Shown: positions 18,255 to 26,103, numbered from the stretch's first letter. The stretch is 50,122 bases of DNA from Microcystis aeruginosa W13-11 (GCA_009995705.1 JAADBR010000009.1:1-50122), one strand, 5' to 3'. Numbers and translations: made by a program. The notes: a model not told the origin generated them from the sequence alone.

Positions 18255-18480
18255 TCTTGTAGTGCGATCATTTTTTGATGATGGGGAGGGGCGATGGTTT
18301 TTGGGAGGAGCAATTTTTGGGGAATGGCGATCGCTTTTTGACAATGAGTAGGGGCGATCATTTTTTGATGATGGGGAGGGGCGATCGTTTTTGGAGAGTC
18401 AATTTTTGGGGAATGGCGATTTGGATGAGGAGAGGCGATCATTTTTGGGTGATGTGGGAATGACGATCACATATCGTATT
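18255..18480 (+). repeat. HIP1-containing degenerate tandem array
   Basis: Two long units (about 18262-18350 and 18353-18420) share GCGATCATTTTTTGATGATG, GGGAGGGGCGAT, and CAATTTTTGGGGAATGGCGAT, with further degenerate GGGGCGATC pieces up to 18478. Purine-biased (GGGGAGGGG) on the + strand. Apparent open frames here are repeat shadows. Confidence 0.75.
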
Positions 18481-18524
18481 TTTCTATTATCATAGTAAAA
18501 CTAGGCAAATATTTTGAAAGTAAC

Positions 18525-18725
18525 ATGAAAATTAAAGCTCTAATCTGGCAAGAAGATGGTATTTGGTGCGGTTCCGTACCGGCATTGCCAGGCTGTCATA
18601 CCTGGGGAGAAAGCTACGAACAATTATTAGAAATGTTGCAAGATGCAGTTCAAGGATGGCTTGAAGTTGCAAGTCAAGAAACAGAAATTGAAGCAGAAAA
18701 AGAGCTAGTCGAATTATCATTATGA
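18525..18725 (+). CDS. HicB-like antitoxin
   Basis: 66 residues: MKIKALIWQEDGIWCGSVPA, LPGCHTWGESYEQLLEMLQDA and an acidic tail, the HicB partial RNase H fold. Its stop overlaps the toxin start by 4 bases (ATGA), so translation is coupled with antitoxin first. An autoregulated cytoplasmic TA pair is expected from the family. Confidence 0.9.
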   Translation: MKIKALIWQEDGIWCGSVPALPGCHTWGESYEQLLEMLQDAVQGWLEVASQETEIEAEKELVELSL

Positions 18726-18931
18726 AATCTGTTTCTGGCAAAGCCCTTTGTAAAATTATTGAACGTTATGGTTGGCAGTTAAAACGCATTAGTAGTAGTC
18801 ATCATATTTATACAAAACAGGGAATGAAAGTTATTTTATCCGTTCCTGTTCATGGCAATAAAGATTTACCAATTGGTACTCTTAAGAGTATTTTGAAAGA
18901 TGCTGATCTGACCGAAGATGACTTGAGATAA
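18722..18931 (+). CDS. HicA toxin (mRNA interferase)
   Basis: 69 residues, full length. A dsRBD-like fold: MKSVSGKALCKIIERYGWQL, the catalytic-histidine segment RISSSHHIYTK, and VPVHGNKDLPIGTLKSILKDA. HicA cleaves mRNA when freed from HicB. A 4-base overlap with the antitoxin upstream. Closely similar to the hicA at 36100-36306. Confidence 0.92.
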   Translation: MKSVSGKALCKIIERYGWQLKRISSSHHIYTKQGMKVILSVPVHGNKDLPIGTLKSILKDADLTEDDLR

Positions 18932-18993
18932 AGGTGATCGCTGTTTTCTTGTTGATTAAATCTTAAAAACGCGATCAGGTTTTCTTTTGAAAT

Positions 18994-19293
18994 CTAGGGT
19001 AAAGCTGTTAAAACAAAACGGATAGACGTTGCCACTACCGCCGTAAACAAAACCCCAATCAAAGCCCAAACCTGCTTGCCCTGATTGCTGTCTACCTTTT
19101 CTATCTGTAATTCCATTTTATCGAATCGCTTATCCATTGAATCCAATCGTTTCTCTACATTATCAACTTTGGTTTCTACAGTAGCCAATCGAATCTGTAC
19201 TTGATTCACATCTTTAGAAATTGTATCTAGCTTCTGATTCATTTCTGCTATAACTTCGCGCAAACCCGTTTCGATGATAGTCGGTGTTGGCAT
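18994..19293 (-). CDS. Small coiled-coil protein with C-terminal membrane anchor
   Basis: 99 residues: a coiled coil with heptads VNQVQIRLATVETKVDNVEK, RLDSMDKRFDKMELQIEKV, then one hydrophobic helix (VWALIGVLFTAVVATSIRF) near the C-terminus. Same plan as 263-682 and 35705-35992. Convergent with the hicA before it. No known function. Confidence 0.7.
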   Translation of the reverse strand: MPTPTIIETGLREVIAEMNQKLDTISKDVNQVQIRLATVETKVDNVEKRLDSMDKRFDKMELQIEKVDSNQGKQVWALIGVLFTAVVATSIRFVLTALP

Positions 19294-19437
19294 AACTCAT
19301 TTTGTTAATCAGGCTGACACACTCATTTTAATCTATTTTTTTGCTGAGAGAACGGCCTCTTCTCAAAATATCTAAAAAAATAATGCGATCGCCGTCATCT
19401 TGTTGATTAAACTTGAAAACCGCGATCATTTTAGCTT

Positions 19438-19515
19438 GAAAGTGCGATCTGCTTCGCAGTGCCTTCGGCAACGCTGATCTTGTAGGTTGGGTTGAGGTAA
19501 GGAAACCCAACATTG
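19438..19515. repeat. REP on the 3' side of the RAYT remnant
   Basis: GTTGGGTT...AACCCAAC palindrome (GTAGGTTGGGTTGAGG ... GGAAACCCAAC) preceded by the GCTTCGCAGTGCCTTCGGCA segment. GGTTGGGTTGAGG plus a palindromic partner is the usual REP associated with cyanobacterial RAYT genes. Confidence 0.75.
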
Positions 19516-19558
19516 CTTTTATTTCTTACCTTAATTTTTGGGGTTTCACTTCTACATT

Positions 19559-19973
19559 TTATTCCATAACAATATAGCGGTGAAAACTGGAATATTGCCA
19601 ATCTTTCGGAGCGTTTACTAATCCATGATGCACAGTATTCGAGATGATTAACAAAATCTCGACCATCTCGAACTTGATGCTCCCAAAAGCGACGTTGCCA
19701 AATAGCCTTTTTTCCTTTATGTTGTCGAGATGTTGAAATTTTACCCTGATATTGAGAATGACATTGACGGCTAAAATAACTTTTAATTAATCGCCAACCA
19801 GTTGAAAAATCTGCATCCGTTTCAGACCATGTCCAAAGAGCATGAATGGGTTCTGGTAAAATGACAATAGCATCAATCTTAAAATGATGTTGTCCCATAA
19901 CATATTTAAAAGTATTTCGTAGTAAATCCACATTTTCAGGTTCACACAAAATTCTGTGACGATTGTATGTCAC
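19559..19973 (-). pseudogene. REP-associated tyrosine transposase (RAYT), degenerate
   Basis: Start MTYNRHRILCEPENVDLLRN, then VMGQHHFKIDAIVILPEPIH, DADFSTGWRLIKSYFSRQ, AIWQRRFWEHQVRDGRDFVN. The HUH motif, normally H-I-H in LPDHIH, is P-I-H, so one catalytic histidine is gone. After LEYC the frame shifts: the correct sense continues in another frame as HHGLVNAPKDWQYSSFHRY to a stop at 19559, and the I-H-Y-N-P-V-K segment with the catalytic tyrosine is missing. Doubly dead. It sits between two REPs. Confidence 0.85.
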
Positions 19974-20063
19974 AACTGTAAAAAATAAGTGGCTCTAGGT
20001 GTTTTTGCTCTACGGTATTGCATCAAGTTAGGATAACATTTATTGGATTGGTGTTTATGCAAC

Positions 20064-20097
20064 TGGCGTTGGGTTGAGGCACGAAACCCAACCTACC
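20064..20097. repeat. REP on the 5' side of the RAYT remnant
   Basis: GCGTTGGGTTGAGGCACG then AAACCCAACCTACC, a GGGTT/AACCC palindrome of the same type as 19480-19513. It directly abuts the broken end of the duplicated ATPase fragment at 20101. Confidence 0.8.
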
Positions 20098-20100
20098 AAA

Positions 20101-20201
20101 CTACCGATAGGGAATATCTGAGGAAAAAAGTCTTTCTCGAAACTAATATCAATATTCTTTAACACTCGAAAATCAGGAATCTGAACCCGTAGTAACCCCA
20201 T
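20101..20201 (-). pseudogene. N-terminal fragment of the ATPase gene, duplicate
   Basis: 34 codons from ATG 20201: MGLLRVQIPDFRVLKNIDIS, then FEKDFFPQIFPIG, nearly identical to the start of the gene at 21972-23126 (MRLLRVQVPDF...). It breaks off just before the Walker A motif, where it meets a REP. The upstream DNA is also shared with that gene, to about 20400. Confidence 0.9.
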
Positions 20202-20320
20202 TGTCAAAACTCCTGTAATCCTGTCCTCTTGCTCATCTGCTTATTGTAGCTCACAGGCAAAAGTGAAACAATCTCTTATCCTACCGGCCAAATTCCGACA
20301 GATTTTTCCCCAAAAAACCC

Positions 20321-20349
20321 TTGACAAATCCCGAAACTTGACATATACT
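20321..20349 (+). promoter_or_regulatory. Promoter before the DUF29 gene, cassette copy 1
   Basis: TTGACA (20321-20326), a 17-base spacer, and TATACT (20344-20349): a near-consensus sigma-70 promoter. The surrounding bases (AATGGGAATCCGTGCCTGCC and a C/T-rich tract) recur at 20874-20990 and 23207-23335. It lies 84 bases before the DUF29 start. Confidence 0.7.
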
Positions 20350-20432
20350 TATATGTACAATGGGAATCCGTGCCTGCCTACAGACCCCCTTTTTTCAGGT
20401 CAAATAAGCGCAAGGAATAAAGAAGACAGGGG

Positions 20433-20873
20433 ATGACAACTAAAGACTTATACGAACAAGACTATCTTGCTTGGTTAGAAGAAACGGCCAAACAACTGCG
20501 ACAAAGACAGACAGATTTATTAGATTGGGAACATCTCAGGGAAGAAATCGAAGCTTTGGGGAATGAACAGAGACATAAAGTAGATAGTTATCTCCTACAA
20601 TTACTCATTCATCTGCTTCTCTACCAATACTGGCCGGAGGAACGAGAAAGATGTGCGAGGGGATGGCAGGACGAAATCGGTAACTTTCGGGTGGAATTAG
20701 AACTTTTATTGGAGTCAAAAACCCTTTATAACTATTTTTTAACCAGAATCGCCGTTATTTACCCCAAAGCAGTGAAGCGAGTCCGACAAAAAAGCCAATT
20801 ACCGGCCGCTATCTTTGCCGAAAGCTGCCCCTATAGTCCCGAACAAATTCTCGATTCCGATTTTCTCCCCTGA
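20433..20873 (+). CDS. DUF29 family protein
   Basis: 146 residues with the DUF29 layout: LYEQDYLAWLEETAKQLRQ, LLDWEHLREEIEALGNEQRH, LLQLLIHLLLYQYW, W.DEIGNFRVELE and a C-terminal CPYSPEQILD. It lies inside the duplicated ATPase/TOPRIM locus between promoter copies 1 and 2, so it may be cargo or a partner of that module. Family function unknown. Confidence 0.9.
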   Translation: MTTKDLYEQDYLAWLEETAKQLRQRQTDLLDWEHLREEIEALGNEQRHKVDSYLLQLLIHLLLYQYWPEERERCARGWQDEIGNFRVELELLLESKTLYNYFLTRIAVIYPKAVKRVRQKSQLPAAIFAESCPYSPEQILDSDFLP

Positions 20874-20901
20874 AATTCCAGCAGATTTCCTCAAAAAAAC
20901 C

Positions 20902-20930
20902 TTGACAAATCCCGGCACTCGACAGATAAT
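20902..20930 (+). promoter_or_regulatory. Promoter cassette copy 2
   Basis: TTGACA (20902-20907), 17 bases, GATAAT (20925-20930). Same flanking sequence as copy 1, but no gene follows. It points into the 3' end of the minus-strand gene at 21000, so it could make antisense RNA to that gene. Confidence 0.55.
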
Positions 20931-20999
20931 TATATATAGAATGGAAATCTGTGCCTGCCTGCGACCCCTCTTTTTTCAGGTTAAATAATGCGATTAGAT

Positions 21000-21953
21000 T
21001 TATTCCTGCTCCCTGGGGTTTAATTCTAGCTTCAGCAGTTTTAGGAGATGGGAAATATGGCAGCTGGGATTATCGCTATTGTCGGAATAGAATCTTCCTA
21101 TTTGTAATGCCAGTTGTTCTCTATATCTTTCTGGGGGTGATGTACAGTCCTCTGGAGGTTCAACTTGTAACCAATATTGCTTCGCTTTTTTGATAGTCAA
21201 CAGAGCCAGCACTAATTCCGACTGGCTATTGTCGTGGCTAACTTGATATTGTTTTTGCCAAGATAGCTGTAATTTCTCCACTTCCGATAGCTCTAGGTTT
21301 TGACAATGAGAGATTCTCCCTTTAACTCTGGAAAAATTATTTTTTAAATCGGCATCATCCTTAATTTTATCTGCCATATCAAGATAAATCTTTTCTAGTC
21401 TAGCAGCGGAATCTCGATAAACAGCCGAATGTTCGCTAAGAATTGATTGAATATCAGGAAAAATAAAATAGGACTCTTTATGAATCAATCCCGTTACCCA
21501 GATTCTATGCTGTCCAACCTGATTGACTTTAATCAGTGATTTTTCATATAAGTCCTCAAAAATTTCCTCTAAATCCTTAAATGGGTAGGAATCATCTAAA
21601 CTTTTATTTTGTAAGTCCAAATCGACGATAGCGAACAGTTGCTGGGGATTTAAATAAGAAGCTTCTAGGTTCTGTTCATGCAAACGCAAAAGATGAAAGT
21701 AAGTATTTAAAACATCATTTCTATCACCACAGTTAAAAAAAGTCGGTATCTTTTGTCTCCAATCCCTAGGAACACAAGCTTTATAAAAATTAGCATCGGG
21801 AAAATCTTCCATAGCTCGATAGGATTGGGGAGATAACCTGCTGGCAGTTTTTTTGATTTCCCCTTCACAGAGGATGACAAATTTATTACGAATTTGACGG
21901 TTTGCCAGAATAAATTGACAATGTTCTAAAAGTTCTGTTTCTCTAAGACTCAT
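21000..21953 (-). CDS. Putative TOPRIM-like partner protein of an ATPase (candidate defence effector)
   Basis: 317 residues, not firmly recognised. Two short motifs suggest a TOPRIM-like core: FVILCEGE (residues about 25-32, acidic loop after a strand) and LFAIVDLDLQN (DxD, near 107-117). Later segments include GLIHKESYFIFPD and a basic/helical C-terminal half. It begins 18 bases after the ATPase stop, so they form one operon. ATPase plus TOPRIM-like pairs include PARIS (AriA/AriB), OLD-type and RloA/RloB systems, and this could be a distant variant. Nuclease activity is inference. Confidence 0.6.
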   Translation of the reverse strand: MSLRETELLEHCQFILANRQIRNKFVILCEGEIKKTASRLSPQSYRAMEDFPDANFYKACVPRDWRQKIPTFFNCGDRNDVLNTYFHLLRLHEQNLEASYLNPQQLFAIVDLDLQNKSLDDSYPFKDLEEIFEDLYEKSLIKVNQVGQHRIWVTGLIHKESYFIFPDIQSILSEHSAVYRDSAARLEKIYLDMADKIKDDADLKNNFSRVKGRISHCQNLELSEVEKLQLSWQKQYQVSHDNSQSELVLALLTIKKAKQYWLQVEPPEDCTSPPERYREQLALQIGRFYSDNSDNPSCHISHLLKLLKLELNPREQE

Positions 21954-21971
21954 GGGTTAGTTTCTCAATCT

Positions 21972-23126
21972 TTATTTAAATAGTTTCGGTTCTATCTCTT
22001 TAACATGAGCGGGAGTTAAAGCTTGACAGAGTTCATAGGAATGAGTGGCTAAGATATATTGATTGCTAGGTTCCCATTCCTGCAAGTCCTCAATAATTTT
22101 ATATTGCCAGTCGGGATGGAGAGCAATCTCAATTTCATCCATCAATACAATCGCATCTTTTATCCTACGATACTTTAGCCACAGATAGATACTTAATCGC
22201 TTCAGTTCCCCATGACTCAAATCCTCTGGATATAATTCTTCTCCGTTTGTGTCTCCTTTGAATTTAAAGGTAATCCCCGATATATCTTTATCTAAATTAA
22301 TTTCTTTATCCGATAAAATTGAATTTAAGTTTTGCCGTTTTAGTTGATAGTTATTTCCATATTCACCCGTTTCTATAGCTTGAGCAAAATCTTGATCACG
22401 AGCCATGATAAAGTAATTAATTAATAGCTCAACTGGCAGAAAATCGTAGGTAAATAAGTTGCTAAGTTTCTTTTTAATATCTGCCATGGCTAAATAATAG
22501 TTACTAGAGTCTGGATTCCCTTGATTTATCTGAAAAAGACTCTTGTTAGTAGCTTTGGGTAAAAAGATAAAAACTTGCGTTGAAGGTGCAGCTAAAAATA
22601 TTTTTGAGGATAATTCTTTCATGAATAATTGACATTCTTCTTGGGGTGCTTGGCTAAATTTACACAACAAAAATATCTCTTGATTCTTCTGGTTATTGGC
22701 TCGACAAAGATATATTAATTGACCATCAAGATCAGATACACAGCCTTTTATATAAACATCCCCAAAATGATATACTAATTGACCGTCAAGATTAGATACC
22801 AAGTCTTTTATATAAGCATCTCTGCAAATAAAAAAATCTAGTTTCACTTCTTCCCGATTGTCGGTTAGAATTTCAAACATAGCTAGGGTTTTCTGGTCTA
22901 ACTCATCTTCTAGTTGACATCGATGGAGTACATTTACCACATATTCTATCTTTTGTGGATCACCAGAACAATGAAGCAGGATAAAAATTAATTGTAGAAG
23001 GGTACTTTTGCCACCGCCATTTTGACTACCGATAGGGAATATCTGAGGAAAAAAGTCTTTCTCGAAACTAATATCAATATTCTTTAACACTCGAAAGTCA
23101 GGAACCTGAACCCGTAGTAACCGCAT
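21972..23126 (-). CDS. ABC/SMC-like AAA ATPase (first gene of a two-gene module)
   Basis: 384 residues. Walker A GSQNGGGKSTLLQL (residues 33-46), an ABC-type signature LSHGELKRLSIYL (about 310), Walker B AIVLMDEIEIALHP (about 332-345) and the H-switch ILATHSYEL. This is the OLD/RecF/AAA_21 type: a soluble ABC-fold ATPase with an inserted helical middle, not a transporter. Typical partners are nucleases in phage-defence operons. Broken copies of its 5' end and of the partner's 3' end flank the locus. Confidence 0.85.
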   Translation of the reverse strand: MRLLRVQVPDFRVLKNIDISFEKDFFPQIFPIGSQNGGGKSTLLQLIFILLHCSGDPQKIEYVVNVLHRCQLEDELDQKTLAMFEILTDNREEVKLDFFICRDAYIKDLVSNLDGQLVYHFGDVYIKGCVSDLDGQLIYLCRANNQKNQEIFLLCKFSQAPQEECQLFMKELSSKIFLAAPSTQVFIFLPKATNKSLFQINQGNPDSSNYYLAMADIKKKLSNLFTYDFLPVELLINYFIMARDQDFAQAIETGEYGNNYQLKRQNLNSILSDKEINLDKDISGITFKFKGDTNGEELYPEDLSHGELKRLSIYLWLKYRRIKDAIVLMDEIEIALHPDWQYKIIEDLQEWEPSNQYILATHSYELCQALTPAHVKEIEPKLFK

Positions 23127-23244
23127 TGTTAAAACTCCTGTAATCCTATCCTCTTGCTCATCTGCTTATTGTAGCTCACAGGCAAAGGTGAAACAATCTC
23201 TTATCCTACCGGCCAAATTCCGGCAGATTTCCTCAAAAAAACCC

Positions 23245-23273
23245 TTGACAAATCCCCGCCCTTGACAGATACT
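23245..23273 (+). promoter_or_regulatory. Promoter cassette copy 3
   Basis: TTGACA (23245-23250), 17 bases, GATACT (23268-23273), divergent from the ATPase gene. The flanks match copies 1 and 2. What follows is only a 3' fragment of the partner gene and a MITE, so no product is seen. Confidence 0.5.
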
Positions 23274-23343
23274 TAATATATAGAATGGGAATCCGTGCCT
23301 GCCTACAAACCCTCTTTTTTTAGGTCAAATAATGCGATTAAAT

Positions 23344-23450
23344 TTATTCCTGCTCCCTGGGGTTGAACTCTAGCTTCAGTAGTTTTAGGAGATGGGAAAT
23401 ATGACAGCTTAGATTATCGCTATTGTGAGCATAAAATCTTCCTATTTGTA
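23344..23450 (-). pseudogene. 3'-terminal fragment of the TOPRIM-like gene, duplicate
   Basis: About 107 bases match 21000-21115, the C-terminal codons of the partner gene (ending ...EQE stop), with substitutions that add stops. The upstream boundary coincides with a MITE at 23452. With 20101-20201 it shows that the two-gene unit was once tandemly repeated. Confidence 0.85.
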
Positions 23451-23451
23451 G

Positions 23452-23612
23452 CCCACATTCCGCACCCTCAACTGTCACATAAGCTGTCCCCCTCCAGAGA
23501 CTTGAGTAAAAATACTTAGCTGGCGAAGGTTTTCTCGGTGGCCGCTAGGGGGGGTGTGGAGACCGCTAATTATGAAAAAAGACGTTGTCACACTTAGGGT
23601 GTGGAATGTGGG
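23452..23612. mobile_element. MITE, about 161 bp, with 26-bp terminal inverted repeats
   Basis: Left end CCCACATTCCGCACCCT and right end AGGGTGTGGAATGTGGG pair, with CAACTGTCAC / GTTGTCACACTT extending the match imperfectly. The interior (GGTGGCCGCTAGGGGGG...) is non-coding. Size and ends fit a non-autonomous element moved by a transposase elsewhere. Confidence 0.8.
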
Positions 23613-23613
23613 T

Positions 23614-23645
23614 TTATGCTTGCACAAATTCCCGAATGATCGATT
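23614..23645 (+). repeat. Decoy copy of the next gene's start region
   Basis: TTATGCTTGCACAAATTCCC followed by GAATGATCGAT repeats, with three changes, the start region at 23688-23719. The copied ATG at 23616 opens a 7-codon frame (MLAQIPE) ending in TGA 23637, a possible upstream mini-ORF. Confidence 0.8.
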
Positions 23646-23689
23646 GGAAACTTGGATACTAATTTAGCAAAACGACTTGACTCAGATTT

Positions 23690-25861
23690 ATGTTTGCACA
23701 AATTCCCGAACGCTCGATGCACTATCTGCGATGGGTTCTGACCATCGCTTGGTTAATTCTGATATTTTCTCTGTTTTTTGACCCGATTTCGGCAAAATTA
23801 ACCGATCCTAATAATTTTTCTAGTCCCCTGAGAGTTGATCCCGATGTGTGCATTAAAGTCCAGGGAGTTTGCCTACCCCAATCCTCCTATCAGTTAGGTG
23901 CGCCGATTTTTTGGGGAATAGTGGTTCCTAGTGGCATTTTGCTCTTATTAGTATTCGGTCACGAACTCTGGCGGCGTATCTGTCCTTTATCCTTTCTTTC
24001 TCAAATACCACGCGCTTTGGGTAAACAGCGTCAGAAAAAACAGACCGATAAATCGGGAAAAGTCCGCTCTGAAATCTATAAAGTGCCGAAAAACTCGTGG
24101 TTAGCTCGGAATTATCTCTATCTACAATTCAGTCTGTTATTTTTGGGTTTATGCGGACGGATTCTCTTTTATAATTCCGATCGCTTAGTCTTGGGTAGCT
24201 TGTTAATCTTTACTATTCTAGCGGCGATCTTTGTTGGTTATTGGTATGGGGGCAAATCTTGGTGCAACTATTTCTGTCCCATGAGTCCAGTTCAAAGAAT
24301 TTACGGTGAACCTAGGGGTTTACTCAATAGTACCGCTCACGAAGACAGTCGCGGTGGGATTACCCAATCTATGTGTCGTATTGTCCATGAAGATGGTAGC
24401 GAACAAAGTGCCTGTGTTGCCTGTCAGAGTCCCTGTATCGATATCGATGCGGAAAGATCCTATTGGGATGGGATTACTAAGAGCGATCGCCGATGGCTTT
24501 ATTACGGTTATTTTGGCTTAGTTTTTGGCTATTTTATCTATTATTATCTCTATGCTGGCAATTGGGACTATTATTTCTCCGGAGCTTGGGCGCACGACGA
24601 AAATCAGCTAGAATCCCTCTTTAAACCGGGTTTTTATCTTGCGGGTAATCAGATTCCGATTCCGAAGCTGGTAGCTGTTCCCTTAACTTTGGCAATCTGC
24701 ACTTTTTTGGGTTACTTTCTCGGTAAAAAAGTTGAAAATGCTTACAAAGTCTATAGAATCCGCCAAAAGTCGCCTTTAACTACGGAAATTATCCGTCATC
24801 GAGTCTTTACTGTGGGAACTTTTCTGATTTTCAATTTCTTCTTTATTTTCGGTGGTCGTCCTTTTATTAATCTTTTGCCAAAATTTTGGCATTATTTCGC
24901 TAGTATTTTACTGGCGGTTTTGAGTAGCTTATGGTTATATCGCACTTGGATGCGGGATCCCAGTCGTTACCAACGGGAAGGACTAGCGGGAAGATTGCGT
25001 AAACAGTTGGGTAAACTGGGTCTCGATACGGCTAAATATCTCGATGGGCGATCGCTGGAAACTTTGGACGCGGATGAGGTGTATGTATTAGCCAAGATAC
25101 TGCCGGATTTCACCCACCAGAAGCGTTTAAAAGCCTATAAAGCCGTGTTAAAAGAGGCTTTGGAGGAGGGATATACTGACTTCGGCCACAGCCTCGAAAT
25201 CCTGCAACAAATGCGCTTAGAGTTGACGATTACCGAGGCAGAACATCAAGCAATTCTAACGGAGTTGGGTGTGGAATCGGCCGAACTTCTCGATCCGGAA
25301 AAGCAGTATAGTCGCGAGGATTGGTTGCGTTTGCAGAGTTATCGCGATGCTTTGTTAGAAAGTTTGTTAGTGACTTGGAAAAAAGACCCCGATCGCCAGG
25401 TGGGATCGGAATTGCTGGAAGTGTTAACCGGTAAGAGTTCCAGGGAGGCGATCGAGCATTTATTGACGGAATTGCCAGCCGCACAAACCGAAACTGTCGA
25501 GTCTTTGCGTCGCCAGTACAGAGTTACCAGTCAGGAGGAGGAAACGATTCTCCATCGTCCTCTGGCCGATCAATTATGGCAGAATATCGCCCGCGCTTTT
25601 CAGGTCTTCGATCGTCTATCTTTTAGTAGTGACAGCGATTTTGATCGACAGGAAAGAATTTTATTGGAAAGATTCCAGCTATTCGATAGTGATGGCTCCG
25701 GACAAATTAGCCTTGAGGAGTTAAAAGCTTGTATTGGGGCGATCGAACCGGGGGTGACAGACAAGGAAATCGAAGCTATGTTACAGCAGGCCGATACCAG
25801 TCGCGATAATCAGATTAGTTTTCAGGAATTTCGCGATCTACTGCACCAATTCCACAAATAA
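23690..25861 (+). CDS. Polytopic Fe-S membrane protein with C-terminal EF-hands
   Basis: 723 residues. N-terminal half has several membrane helices and NapH/NosR/CcoG-like cysteine motifs: RRICPLSF, CNYFCPMSP, and CVACQSPCIDID (CxxCxxxC) near residues 250-260, candidates for a 4Fe-4S centre. After more helices (to about residue 425) comes a soluble helical region. The C-terminus has two EF-hands, DSDGSGQISLEE and DTSRDNQISFQE, separated by GVTDKEIEAML. So redox transport may be calcium-regulated; that is inference. Start ATG 23690 has a duplicate upstream at 23616. Confidence 0.85.
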   Translation: MFAQIPERSMHYLRWVLTIAWLILIFSLFFDPISAKLTDPNNFSSPLRVDPDVCIKVQGVCLPQSSYQLGAPIFWGIVVPSGILLLLVFGHELWRRICPLSFLSQIPRALGKQRQKKQTDKSGKVRSEIYKVPKNSWLARNYLYLQFSLLFLGLCGRILFYNSDRLVLGSLLIFTILAAIFVGYWYGGKSWCNYFCPMSPVQRIYGEPRGLLNSTAHEDSRGGITQSMCRIVHEDGSEQSACVACQSPCIDIDAERSYWDGITKSDRRWLYYGYFGLVFGYFIYYYLYAGNWDYYFSGAWAHDENQLESLFKPGFYLAGNQIPIPKLVAVPLTLAICTFLGYFLGKKVENAYKVYRIRQKSPLTTEIIRHRVFTVGTFLIFNFFFIFGGRPFINLLPKFWHYFASILLAVLSSLWLYRTWMRDPSRYQREGLAGRLRKQLGKLGLDTAKYLDGRSLETLDADEVYVLAKILPDFTHQKRLKAYKAVLKEALEEGYTDFGHSLEILQQMRLELTITEAEHQAILTELGVESAELLDPEKQYSREDWLRLQSYRDALLESLLVTWKKDPDRQVGSELLEVLTGKSSREAIEHLLTELPAAQTETVESLRRQYRVTSQEEETILHRPLADQLWQNIARAFQVFDRLSFSSDSDFDRQERILLERFQLFDSDGSGQISLEELKACIGAIEPGVTDKEIEAMLQQADTSRDNQISFQEFRDLLHQFHK

Positions 25862-26103
25862 ACTGTCTTCAACTATTGCGTCGGTCATGAATGCCAAGAC
25901 ATTAGGATTCTTCTAGGTTCTGTGTGATCAGCTTAACTTAGCATAGAAGCGATCGATCTTTGTGTCCTCTGTGTCTCTGTGGTTCCTTCCACCCCCTCTC
26001 TAGGAGGAATGTATCTTAAAATACATTTTACCCACCAAATCCAAGAGATCCGTAAAATAAGCGTGACTTTTCCCATCTGTCATGGTGTTTACCTTGCTTA
26101 TTG
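25862..26103. other. Intergenic region with dispersed repeat
   Basis: Positions 25955-26055 carry the same repeat as 14407-14520 (TTTGTGTC...TCTGTGG, GTATCTTAAAATACATTTT, CCAAATCCAAGAG). The palindromic TGTATCTTAAAATACA core is better preserved here. No gene seen. Confidence 0.65.

Noticed and set aside
17923..18463. Several 60-70-codon frames in the repeat region on both strands
   Set aside because: They translate HIP1-rich repeats (HHQKMIAP-like iterations) and have no start signals.
17932..18480. Possible CRISPR array from the regularly recurring units
   Set aside because: Repeat units are unequal in length, degenerate and without unique spacers of constant size; no cas genes are nearby.
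23456..23689. Possible small regulatory RNA between the module and the Fe-S gene
   Set aside because: The paired ends are explained by the MITE terminal inverted repeats.
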